DNA of 64,000 bases from Liolophura sinensis (taxonomy: Eukaryota; Mollusca; Polyplacophora; Chitonida; Chitonidae). Location of the stretch: the NCBI RefSeq assembly GCF_032854445.1, contig NC_088295.1, forward strand, positions 81,512,644 through 81,576,643, in the 5' to 3' direction. Under the pieces are notes generated by a model, which was given only the letters and a program-made list of their open reading frames with translations, was not told the origin of the DNA and made no database searches. A program made the translations under genes and the position numbers. This document shows, piece after piece, positions 38,201 through 50,439 of the stretch. Each line of letters opens with the position of its first letter. The stretch's first letter is position 1.

Positions 38201-41200
38201 CATCATCATAAAATCTCCAGCACATCAGAGTTTAAGTACACTGGTGGAAACTGTGCAGTGCTTACTACATGACAGCACACATTATGTAAGGTTATTTGTG
38301 CGACACAGACTGGTTAAATCATTTCATTTGCAATACTAAACTGAGGCCAAATGTGGAACGCTGAGAACTAATGTCTCCATAACATTACTACATTCATGCC
38401 AGTTTGTAGTAGTTTTATGAGGAACACAAGACTGTTGTAAAGAAAACATGCCCCATGGTGGTTCAATTAGCATCTGGATGATTAACAGATGACCTAACCT
38501 GCTGCACAAGGTTTGCTGTGTTACACCTCCAGTTCACACACAGCACAGATCATTACTATGTACACACTGAGCCAAAAAGGGGTGACTCAAACATAGTGTG
38601 ACCACAGAAACCAATGAAATATACCGTGCAATGCACTCAAAATCCCACTAAGTCACAATCTTTACAAGGAAATGGACAAACGGATGGGGAGAGGTCGTTG
38701 GAAATCAATATGGCTCTTCCTCATTGCAAAGTGTCAGTTTGCCGAATGGCAAGACGGACAAATGATTGGTTGTGAAAACTTGAAACTGACCAGGGTTCAT
38801 CTTGATTCCATCTTCGTGGATACATACATGTATTTCAATCCATATCATGTTAACAGGCCTTTCACAAACCTACTTGAATGAACTCAATGACAGAAAACAA
38901 ATATGTCAATGTCACTGAAAATATATGTTTATAGGGCCCTTCTTCATGACAAATTTAAGTGCAATGGTGAAACTGAGGTACACTGGTCGAGATACCTCAT
39001 GTTAGAAAGCCTTTCAGAAAAATTTAGTTTTAATGATAGATTCGCCATAAAAGCGTGGTTTTTGTTCAAAAACTGAACATTGAGAGCTGTGCCATACAGG
39101 ACTTCAGGCCTTCAGGCCGTCGAGTTCCAGCCGTATAGGCGACATTTGCATTTCGGGCTACGCACCACCACACTCACCACAACGAAGCAGCCGTGATCAA
39201 ATCAACTCCCAATAACGGACAGTGGCCTTTGAAATTTCTACTTTTCATGGCCAATAAAACGACAAGCTTTCAAAGTAACACTTTTTACTTCGTGTTTTCA
39301 GTTCCTCCATTGTTTTTACTATGCCTTACTGGTACTGCTCATGGGGATACGATTTCCAATGCAGAATTTCCATGAAACAGATATTTAATGTAGCAAGCAT
39401 GCTGCCACTAGGTTAAAACATATGCTGTTGAGTGAAAATTAGCACCCAGCTCCCGTGTAATGCGAGATCTCACTACATTTCTGCTAAAAAAGTGGCGACC
39501 TTCTGAAATGCAAAAGTGACTTATTCATTGTGGAAAAGGCGACAATTCAATGATACATACGGTAGCAGTGTTTTTCATCTGTCTAAGTATGCAGCCTCTA
39601 TTTTAGGATCATCATAGTTAACACTCCATGGAGTAAATCACTATTTGTGGGTGTCTCAATTTTGTCATTACCCACGATTGAGTTTCGCGGTAAAGTTCAT
39701 GTGATTAGTACCCTATCAAATCAGACTGCTTTTGTTGATTGAAATCTTCATTTATTTTGACAAGTAAGGCTAATATTTCACGAGAATTTAGATAATGCAC
39801 AGAGCATTCATCTGGATGTACTATTCAGTTTAAGGTCTACTATACATGTAAAATGACTTCTAAGACCCCCTACGCAGCGAGGCAAATCTGACCCAAAATA
39901 GCCATGGGTCTGGGGGGCTCCCAGATGCTGGATTTTCTTGATGCTGTGAAATGCATTTTAGGCCATTTGATTGGAGATCTACTTCGCAATAATTAATTAC
40001 AATAATTAATTGCAATCGAAACTCTCTGTACTGAAAATCCAATAATACTGTTGTGTTTTTATACTATGTACATGTTGTTAGCACTAACACTATCTGAAAA
40101 TTGCGTCCTCAAATCAACAAGTCATCGCAAGGGAGGTAACTCTTCACAAACTTTTACGATTTTCATGCACCTTAACGCCATCATGGCTGTTAAAAAAGAC
40201 ATTACAAATGCCAGATGACTTCATGACAAACACAAGATGGCGTTTTTGGCAGAAAAGCTAATCGGCAAGAACAAAATTGATTGTTATAGCTGGTTCCACA
40301 TAACGTGAAACACTTGCGCTTAACAGAAGCACATGTATGCACAAGACGTGTTGCCAAGCAATACTAGTACACCGGAACTAGCTGCACTGCGCATGTGTAA
40401 ACAAATGTGACATCTGCTCCAAATTTTCTCGTAAACGCGGCTGCTGCTTGAAACAAGAAGACATGTGTGAGTGTTATGGTGTTTTTTCTTTTTGCTTCTC
40501 CGTTGATCCTGCTGTTGGCGACTACAGTAGTAGAGACTATTTGATTTTTCGACAAAATCATTTGATTTTTTTTCTATTTTTGGGCCTTCTGAATCTTTAG
40601 AAGAATCCGGCTGACGGACGCAACGAAACCCTGTTTCCAGCCCTGATTCTGCACAAGTCTTACACGTCACCTCTTTAATGATGTCATTAAACTGAGACTC
40701 CATGGTTTGTCTGATCTCATCCTTCATGAGAGCCAAGGCTGCCTTCTCCCCTTCTTCACCAGCTATGTCATCCAAACCTGTACATGAACAAGAGAAACTT
40801 GCTGAAACATTTGACTTAGTATAGGCCCATGCATGGAGGAATGACAATCGTCCTGAAAGAAGGCTACAGCCAACCACCGGAAGATGGGGCCTTATTTACA
40901 GTCAAGGACCTGCCACCATTTTGTGGTTTTACAATGATAATTTTGCATTTGTGCAATTACAGAGAAGCAATAACACACAAGTCTCTATTTAGCTTAGATT
41001 CAATAATATTTCAAAAGATTATCAAAAATGATAAAAAACACCAAAAATCAATTTGGTGATGAAACACAGATCTTATTAGGGGTATCTGGGCATTCTCTGT
41101 CCATATATTACACCACATTACAAATATGTGCACATCAAAATTCATAGATACAGGCATATGGTCCTGACTTTTATCTAATATACATGTTTTAAGTCAAATA

Positions 41201-44200
41201 GTTGAGTAACATATTTCTGCTACAGACCTTGGTTAAACTCTTCCAGGAGTTGCTGGTCCACATGCACATCTTCCTCCTCCTCATCTGCTTTCTCACCCGT
41301 TGAGCTGGTGGATGAGCCATCCCCTTTGGGTCTAAGGCAAGATTACACATAGAAGTGAAACTTCTACCCAGAGACTGGATGCATGTGACTTTGACACCTC
41401 AAGATATTCCCGTCATGGCAATAACAGCCAAGTCCATCGGGCTTTGTGTTACAAATACAGTGATGACTTGAAAAACCAATACAGCACAAAAAGGGGCACA
41501 GCTCTGATTTTCAACAGGCCATTTTTCAAAACTTTAAGTAAAGCATCTCTGTACGCATAATTGTTATGCCAAATACATGTAGTCTGTTTGTGTGTGTTAA
41601 TACCAGGCAGACAACATAAATGTACAGTGAGTCTAAAAACATGGAATTATTAGTGACCAGATCTGGATTGGCTTGTCAAGTAAATAAAGAAAAAAGTTTA
41701 TTTCAAATCTACAATCTGGATTCAAACCGACATTAAAATACAAGAGAAGAAGCATTTAACTAAAATGTTTCCCTTAAGAAGCTTATACTGCCCTGGGGTC
41801 AAGGTGTTGCCATAGACACCTGCTGCTAGAGGGGTGTCCAATGGTGTAACCTTAGAAAAATTGCTGCCACACTGTGGATGCAATAGAAAGATACACTGTG
41901 GAAAGTCAATCACTTTGACACAACAAGGAATAAGGCAGCCCATAGCTGCTTTTCTAACTCTTACAATTTGTTCTTTAAGTTTCATGTAATCTCTTCTACA
42001 CATAAGTTATCTCCTATACAATTTAAACTCTCAGATACTACGTGGACCGACCTCTCTGTTCAAAAAGATCAACGTACTGAGATGGTAGTCCATCCTTTAC
42101 TGTTGTTGGGTTCTTGTTGTCAACATCTACAACAGGGGATTCTCCAGATGCCACGACCTGCTGCTGCTGCTGTTGCTGCTGCTTGTGCAAAACCCTGTCC
42201 AATAGTTTAGTAAGATCCTCCTTGGATTGCATTCTCACACCTGTTGCAGGACACAAATTTACCAAAGAATGAAGATGAAATGTATTGCTAGTGTCTTCTA
42301 TTACTACATGGTTGTTTCTTTGCTTTCCAAACCTTTTGCCAGGTTGTCAGGCTATATATCCTGGTCTATACTGTTAAGATTTATTTATTTATTTGATTGG
42401 TGTTTTACTCAGTACTCAAGAATATTTCACTTTTACGGTAGCAGCCAGCATTATGGTGGCACGAAACCGAGCAGAGCCCAGGGGAAACCCACAATTGCTG
42501 CTTTACTCAGTACTTGAGAATATTTCACTTATACGACTGAGGCCAGCAATATGGTGGGAGGAAACCATGATAAACCCACAACTATACGTAGGTTGCTGAC
42601 AGACTATACTGTTAAGAATAATAAAGATGCTTAACTAAGTATCATATAAACATGTATATATATTAAGTGTAGATGCTTCATGCTTCTTGTGAATTTTCTT
42701 GTGAATCTTGAAGAAAACCGTAACACTGTAACCTGTCCTATTGTGTTACCAGTTGAAGAAATGAAAATTAAAGGATCTATTGCACTTCTGTTGCAGTTCA
42801 TGAAATTCCTATACCTATCTATCACTGTCAAACATAAGCAAGTGATCGTATGTTGTCAAAATGAGGCCCCCAGGTCTCAAACATTCCTTGTTGTTATGGT
42901 AACTGGGGTAAAACAAGACATATAAAAGAGGATTAATAATATACTGACTGTTAAGAGTCATAGAACAGTAAGTTTATCAAACATACACCAGCTGTTGAAA
43001 ATGGGGTAAGCATGAATGTTCAATTTTTTCTTTTCTATTTTCAGAAGCCATGAACTTAGCTACGACTTAACACAATCCTCACATCACTTCTCATGGACTA
43101 TTGAATCTTTGAAGTCACTTAGTTCCAAAAACAATCCAAGAGTTATTTCCCTTGAATCCAATATTTCAGCCTTACCTTCTGACGAAATGGTTGAATCGTC
43201 AGGATCTGTAAGAACAGACTCTAAAATAGACACAGATTAAATGGAATGATAGAATGCATATTCAGGTAAATCAACAGGCATATTCAAGCAAAACTTGAGA
43301 ACATATCAGCACTGTACATGTCACCAGCATGAACCGTAATATTTGTGCCCAACACACATTTCATACAGTAACATACAATCTTGCCTAAACATGTACATGA
43401 AACGTGCTCCATTCACCCCACTTTCAATTTCTCCTCCCATGCTCATGTGGTGAGATCTCTCCTTAAGATTGCTTTCAATTCATCTCAGCCTGCTATCTCA
43501 AACAAGTTACCTAACCAACAATGTATATGTCAAAAATGCTTCAAAAACCTGCATGAATCTGAAGAAGAATAAGATTATGAAACACTAAACTATAAGAAGG
43601 ATTTTGGAACCATAACACATCTCTCCCTTTCCTAGAGTTATCCAGCCCTGAAGGCCCCAAAAGATGATTACGCCAATGGACAACTGAATGGAAAAACAGA
43701 GCCGTACTTGCTTGTTCATCTGCTACCCTCTTGGCTTCTACTTCTGCTGCCCTTGTGGCTTCTGCTTCTGTTACTCTCCTGGCTTCAGCCTCTGCTGCCT
43801 CTCTATGTCTCTCCTCTGAAGCATAAAACTACTTTGTTAGGTGACCAGGGCCACATCTAGAGCCATTTTAGTTCCGAAAAACGTTTGGGCTCCCAAATTA
43901 AAATAAACAATGAGGTCTATTTCCAATAAACAATGAGGTCTATTTCCAACAATTTCTGATATTTACCTGCCTCAGCGTTTAATCGTTGAATTAAAAATCG
44001 TTGAACCACACTAGAACAGGCCAATTTCTGGTGTAGACTGAGAAGAGGGGTCTTTTCAATCATTTCTACAAGTATCAATCAATTTCAGACTAGTTATATG
44101 CAGAAAACCTGATAAAGTGTTGACTTTTCTCTCTTCAAAATTGCTGTGTGCATGCGCGACTCATAGGGTGCATACAATATCCAGATTGTATCTGAGGATA

Positions 44201-47200
44201 CGAGTAGAAAACATGGAAAATAAAGCAGAGGTGTAACTGGGCAAATAGTTGTGTCTATTCTACATTCATGATGACTGATGAAAACCTCGCTGAAGTTGTC
44301 ATTTAAGACTGCTTGCATGGTCTTGTCAGGGCCTGAATTTCGCCAGCAGGCAAATTTAAATGGATTCTGATCAGACCGAGTTGCGACAATCCAGAGAATC
44401 GAATTTTAAAAGCCTGGGAAATGCAGACATGTATTTCAAACGGTGTATTTTTTGTATGTCTGCTGTCAGAGCACTGGTGAATATGGCCCATTACAAATGT
44501 TATGGCAATCTGGTAAACAATCTATACTCCCCACTCGTCTTCAAGAAGCCGTTCATGGAGTTGCAAGCGCATCCATGCACTCCCATCCGATAACCGTTTT
44601 AAAACAACAATACAGGCAAGCTACTATTGGTTGGCTTAGAATTGTAAATGATCAGTGTCCAAAATTGTCCAGATACATCCACAATGTATCAAAAGACAGC
44701 AGAGCCAAATGCAGTAACATATATCTAGTTATTGCACAATAAGGAGCACAGGCTCCTATAGCCAATGCAATACTGTCTTTCAACAGTTTTTTAAGTTTAC
44801 AAGATTTTCAATGTCGACACCCAAGAATTAAGTTAGATTGGAGAGTGATGCAAATTTTTAGGCAAATTGATTCAGGGATTTGATTGCCTTGTCAGGCTCC
44901 GAGTTCCGCATTTTTTTGAGCGGTTCCGAGATTTAATACATGCAACTTGCAATGACAGCACAAAGTTATTTTGTTGAGCGAGAAGGATTTCAACAACATT
45001 TCGACTTAGGAAAGCATTTACACTCACCAAGTGGTAAAATAAAGGTAATATCGCCCTTTCATGCACACCAGAAATGGGTTGGTGCAGCTGTTTTGGCATG
45101 GATTTAACGGCCCACTTTGTTCCACAAAGTGCCTTGTGGCATGGACCTACAGGGTATTTGAACAATTCAACATTGTGGCAGGTTAGTATCAAAATACTGC
45201 TGAAAATAGACCTCAATGTTCCATTTAATTGAACTAAGCAAGCTGGAGTAAAACTAACACATAACCTGAACAAAAATATGATGATTTAAAAATAAAAAGT
45301 TGATTTTCACACAAATTTTCACATTCTCAGCATCATCCTGAGTTGCATTTCATAAAATTTCACTCTGTCACAATGTCACCTTTTAGATTTGGGATCAGAA
45401 CCTTCAGTTTTTTTTCTAGATATGGCCCTGGGGACACCAGTTTTATTTTCTATTTTATGGGCGGGCTGACACTAAAAAAATCCAGAAATGCAATAAAAAC
45501 ACAACCGAAAATCAACCTTTTGGTGTTCATCAATCACTTGACAGTGTACATAACAGGGATACAAAATCAGAGCTGAATACAGGCAGTACTTATTGCGATA
45601 CCACCCTTAACATTTACCTTGACATTGATTCTAACACACAAGCAATTTAATTTTGTAAGCACTGGACTCTGATGCTCTGAGTATCACTTAATCTACGAAA
45701 CAAAATACCTTCCAAATCAACTAGGTACTGTTCATACTGAGCATCTGTGATAACCGGGTTACAGTAGATGGGCACATTGTGGCTGTGGGATTTAGGCCTG
45801 AGGTCTGGGTGGTGGCAGATCTTTGTAGTGTGCACAGTCAGTATATACACACACGTCTCTGGTTCATCTATACGGGCTATATAGTCACCACTCCCCTCCT
45901 CACATAAAAACTGTGGGACACAAGCAAATTCAGAGAATTCATAATTATACAAAACATTCTCTTGGAGCAAAGTGATTTTCAAAGTTGATTGGAGGGTCTA
46001 CAAACTGAATCTACACACCAAATTTTGTTAAAATTAGACTATATTTGAAGCTGTAACTGCATGGGAACCTACAACCCGTAAGAATCACAGAGTTCATTAA
46101 AAGCTGCAAAATGAGGTTTTGCTAGTTAAATCTGAACACAACATTTTATCAGATTACTACACAGAGTTACTTCTGGAAAACCAAAGTGTGACGGCCAGAT
46201 GAACAAACAGTCCCATGTTATCATCCATTGCCCTTGATGAAAAAAACATCTTTTTATTTTTATTTTTTGATTGGTGTTTTACGCCATACTCAAGAATATT
46301 TCACTTATACGACGGCGGCCAGCATTATGGTGGGTGGAAACCGGGCACAGCCCGGGGGAAACCCACAACCATCCGCAGGTTTCTGGCAGACCTTCCCACT
46401 TACGGCCGGAGAGGAAGCCAGCATGAGCTGGACTTGAACTCACAGCGACCGCATTGGTGAGAGTCTCCTGGGTCATTACGCTGCCCTAGCGCGCTAACCG
46501 ACTGAGCCATGGAGGCCCCTAACTTCTTTCTTGAAAACATACATCTGAGAAGTGTATAACACATACCCATTCAAACAGGGAGTATATAAAAACAGTACTT
46601 GTTCAATCATCTTGTTTGAACTTGAAAAAATCAGAATACACAACAGAATCTACGTACAGCGCCCGGTTTCATGAAGTTCACTCAGCTAAGTTTGTCCTTA
46701 GCTACCATGACGACGTATGTTGTAGAGATATAAATCACACTTAGCTAAGAGCAACTTAACACTAAGAATGCTTCATGAAACCAGTCCCAGGTACATAGCT
46801 TTTAAGCCAATGGTACTAACTCTGACTTCAGTCTTCCTGGGCTCTTGAGTAAGATCACATTTGGAGCCATTCCCATAATGTTGACTGTGGTACCTATTTA
46901 ATCGGTTTTTATTTTTGGATGAGACTTCCTGTAAAATACAAGAAGCAGCAAGTATCAAATACACATGTAGCTCCTAGAGCCATCCAACCACACAAACATT
47001 TTTTTCAGTCTTTTTACAGAGGGAAAACAACTTAGAGCCAGATATCTGACATAACAGAACAGTGATTACTTACTCTATACACTATCCTAAACAGCCTACT
47101 CGATTACACTTCCTATTCATCTCTGACACATGACCAAATATTTATGCGGTTCAACAGCAAGCACTAGGGAACAACATTTATACACAGTAAATTACGTGTA

Positions 47201-50200
47201 CATGTATGGTTGATCCACTTCACATACTTACATTATTGTTCCAATCAAATTCAGATTCAAACAGTCCCAAATAAATAATATCTCCTGTTATCAGACCATC
47301 TGAAAGACAATGTTCACAGCTGTTTAAATGATACAAAAAAGGTGGAAGCATAAAGGTTTAACTAAACAACCCTGGTATATAACATATATACTTTTATCTA
47401 TCAATCCCTATAATACATTCCATAATAAACAAGAAACAATAGGTGGTCAAAATATTAGAAGTGTCATGTGCTGTAAAACTTGGAAAAATCATACAACCTG
47501 CAAATCATGTATACATTCTTCACAATATCTCATTGTAATCTATACTGCTATTTGGGCACTTTTGTCTTATTTTCTATTAGGCCAATCAAATTGAACTAAT
47601 GTTGTATCTTCTGTAGAACAGCTCTAAGTCAGCCACTCAGCAGTTTATTGCAGTGGGTTCTTTGGCTGAAAACTATTTCATTGTTTCAGAGACTCAGTCT
47701 GATACAATTTACCTCTCTTGTGATATGTATTTATACTAATGTAAGCATCATCAATGCAAGAAAAGTTTCAATACAAGAAAAGTTGTAACTTTACCATTTC
47801 CATTTTACAGTACTATCACAGTGTGAATTGACAAAGTTATCCCCCCTACACACTTGTCAGAGTCTGAATATCTGAATCCTAAGTGCAAACATAAATTAAT
47901 GGACACGAACCATTTCACATATTTACTCTCTGTGATACTAACTGTTTGCCTTCCTACTTTCACTTATGGTTTGAGCCAAAGTAAAGTAATACATTATGAT
48001 CATGATGATAAGACAAAGATTTCAGATGCAGGTACATAGATGTCAATTTTTCAGTGTTGGCAGCTGCATGCAATCCATATTTATGTTTACACATATTATA
48101 AGCAAGTTCCATCAGCAAGCACCGGGTTACCGATATTTTCAATCAATTTATTTTATATGTCTGACTTGTGTTGTAGAAAACCCACCTTCTAAATGGTACT
48201 GTCTAACATGTTTTCCATAACAAAACTCATACGTCCACCAGTCTTTTACCTAAATGAAAACAAACATACAGTGCTTCATTAAAGGAAAAACTGTATTGCT
48301 CAGATTGTCTGTTGCTAACGCCATACTCAAGAATTTTTCACCTGTGCAATGGCGGTCAGTTTAATGGGTGGAGTGTCACAGGTAAACCGACCACCGGCAA
48401 GTTACTGACAAACTTCCCCACATGCAACGTAACACACAGATATGCACATCATATTGGTGGAAGACAAGTGGTCTTCAATGAAGGCTTGATCGTACAAACA
48501 GCCCACAGAGCTTCATTCACTGCTTATTGTCCCCATGGCCCCACAAGCAGTGAGAGTGGTGAATCTAAAAATTCCCTGTCCAAGGCCACGTTCAAGACTT
48601 CATCTCATGTGACTGTCCTCACAATTTAAAAACCAGTGAAGGTCAGTGACTGTCAGTGGCATCACTGATATAAATACATTTATACACATACCTAACACAT
48701 TTTGAGAGGTGGTTATATGCACCTTTAGTTGACAAAAAAAAAAAACAGCTACACATACAAACACAGAAAAATGTACTGCTTGACTTACTTTTATTAAACA
48801 AGGTCCAGTTTCTAAAGGCCGCAGAAGTTCTGGAATGCCAATTTCCACTGCTAGCTTTTCTTCTTCCTGTTTCTGCTTCTCCTGTTGTGAGTGATCAGGG
48901 AAGCTGCATTGATACTGCTGGCCAAATTTTGACTGAAGATAAACTGCTCCAGGGGGGTCATCCTTAAACATGCAAGAAGTGTTTTCAGATACAATCTCAT
49001 AAGTCTGATAAAAGAGATTCGGCAATGCGTTATTATTTGATATTATGGTCTCATGTAAATTAACCCATTTCTAAGGAAATAAGTTGATATGTTTGCAATG
49101 CTAGATTTTATTTCATGAAAAACTTCTTTTATATACTGTAGTTATGTTTTGGTATATAGTGTACTCAGGGTTGATGGATTTGATTCCAAATGCAGGGGAG
49201 GATCTGGAGAGGTTAACAGTGTTCAAATGCCTCCCCATCAACACCAGCCCCCAACCCAGCCTAAAATATATACATATAAAAAAATAACGTATTACAGGCA
49301 GCAATCCAGCCAGGGTGCTGCAATAATGGACTCCATAAAGCTGCCGACATACCAGCAACACAGATGAAACATATAATTAATTAACTGATTTAAAGTCAAT
49401 GATATTTTGGTGATGGGCTGTACATTATGTACCACCATCAGTTGGGTCAGGACACCTTTGCAACAGGAGAAAGCTTTCTTGCCAAAAGTGTATACAGTTT
49501 TGTGTCACAGGCATACATACTGAAAACAATTAAACAATGCCCAGGAGCTAATTCAGCGAGCTAAATGATCTCCCTGATTATTTAATATTCTGACATTTGT
49601 CAGAAATATAAATTATGGAGGTACAGTACAGTATAGGGGTTGCTGAATAACCACACAGCCATTTTAAAGTACACTAATGCTGGGCTGACCTTCACTATTT
49701 AGCCTATCCCAGGTGCTGAACACCAAGCAATGGTAACTTGGGGACTATACTCCATGAAGTTATGTTTATGTTCAGATGTCAACGCCAATCCACGACAATA
49801 TCAACAGCATTCTGCTTGTGTCAGGCTAGTGTGGGCAGTAGGTGGATTACATGTTCATTTAATCCGTACAATCCTATATAAGTCCCCCCCCCCCCCCCCC
49901 CCGATAAAAACAAGCAAATAATACCATGGAAGAATGCCCCGATGATCGGCTCAGCTATGAAATGTGCACTACGCGTCCCTCCCCCCTCCCCCCCCCCCCC
50001 CCCCACAACAGTATCTATCCTCGATCCGCGCTTGACTGCCTAAGACATGCACATACCGCGTTAGTGCACCATATTCAATACTGGTGATCTTCTAAATCAG
50101 TACATGGCATCTAAGCTGTAACGTCTTGTATATTCTGTGTTCATTATCATTGACCATTCAGTAAAATAGTAACATTACTGACTATTACGTTGAAGAGAGT

Positions 50201-50354
50201 GGTTTACCTTTCCTAAAACTACAGGTGTCCGTAAAATGTCTATGCCATAATGAATCGACTTGAGTTCATCAATATCGAGGAAGCCTCCCACTGAATTCAC
50301 CCAAGAGGAAAGTGTGGACAGTACGAGAAGCAGACAGTTTGTTTTGGTGGCCAT
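35208..50354 (-). CDS. OS9: OS-9 ER lectin, complete 16-exon gene
   Basis: OS-9 binds trimmed mannose glycans on misfolded glycoproteins in the ER lumen and passes them to the SEL1L-HRD1 ubiquitin ligase (ERAD). Minus-strand exons: 50208-50354, 48789-49004, 48186-48249, 47232-47299, 46821-46928, 45709-45910, 43708-43815, 43176-43220, 42042-42240, 41228-41331, 40671-40777, 37283-37397, 36798-36950, 36259-36423, 35892-36010, 35208-35312. Phases agree throughout and give 674 residues, close to human OS-9 (667). A signal peptide leads into DIDELKSIHYGIDIL, the OS-9 N-terminal signature. The MRH domain (about 118-250) keeps its ligand residues: Trp125/Trp126 in KDWWTYEF, Gln138 in RQYH, Arg201, Glu217 and Tyr223. 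The C-terminal half is acidic and low-complexity, with an Ala/Glu/Arg helix (exon 7) and eight Gln in a row (exon 9). Least certain are the end of exon 11 and the exon 9/10 junction. Confidence 0.95.
37398..40670 (-). other. OS-9 intron 11
   Basis: The longest intron of the OS-9 model (3.3 kb). No coding exon or repeat was recognised. A plus-strand AAGATGGCG with a short ATG frame at 40237 is noted separately. A missed small exon here is possible because the exon 11 donor (GAG then GTGACG) is only moderate. Confidence 0.5.
42378..42600 (-). mobile_element. Two SINE family 1 fragments in an OS-9 intron
   Basis: Reads on plus as (TTTA)n, then GATTGGTGTTTTACTCAGTA, then CTCAAGAATATTTCACTTTT, then the CCGAGCAGAGCCCAGGGGAA body. 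A second partial copy begins at about 42502 with TACTCAGTACTTGAGAATAT. Both are in minus orientation and lack the tRNA head. Confidence 0.8.
43908..43951. repeat. 22-23-bp tandem duplication
   Basis: AATAAACAATGAGGTCTATT followed by TCC, directly repeated once, in an OS-9 intron. Confidence 0.8.
46262..46520 (-). mobile_element. SINE family 1, full-length copy with tRNA-like head
   Basis: The best preserved copy. On the minus strand it starts GGGCCTCCATGGCTCAGTCG, containing an A box (TGGCTCAGTCGG). The B box is GTTCAAGTCC (complement of 46430-46439). The body reads CTGCGGATGGTTGTGGGTTT and CCCGGGCTGTGCCCGGTTTC on the minus strand, then the tail GTGAAATATTCTTGAGTATG, then GCGTAAAACACCAATCA. 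The head and promoter boxes mark it as a Pol III, tRNA-derived SINE; V-SINE-type elements are widespread in molluscs. It lies in OS-9 intron 5. Confidence 0.88.
48312..48610 (-). mobile_element. SINE family 2, long copy in OS-9 intron 2
   Basis: The tail reads ACGCCATACTCAAGAATTTT on plus. The body includes GATATGCACATCATATTGGT and GGAAGACAAGTGG. The right end (CTGTCCAAGGCCACGTTCAA) matches the degraded head region of the copy at 19.2-19.5 kb. A minus-strand insertion. Confidence 0.65.
49884..50004. repeat. Two poly-C tracts in OS-9 intron 1
   Basis: Nineteen C at 49884-49902, and a C run with one T at 49981-50004. Similar C runs lead into CA repeats at 27309-27333 and 60472-60512. Lengths may be affected by sequencing. 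Confidence 0.85.
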
Positions 50355-50439
50355 TTCCTCACTGACGGATCAGCGAGGAGCATTGTGGGAAATATTGTCT
50401 TCACGGACGGAGTGTTTTCGGTTTGCGACCACTGTCACT
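50355..50439. promoter_or_regulatory. Candidate bidirectional promoter of OS-9 and a divergent transcript
   Basis: Only 85 bp separate the OS-9 ATG (50354, minus) from a plus-strand ATG (50440) that opens a plausible exon. The interval holds TTCCCACAATGC on the minus strand (50380-50391), one base away from the core recognised by ZNF143/Staf, a factor common at bidirectional housekeeping promoters. No TATA box is present. Confidence 0.45.

Noticed and set aside
46430-46510. tRNA gene
   Set aside because: A and B boxes are present, but the sequence continues into a SINE body and tail shared by other copies, so it is a SINE head.
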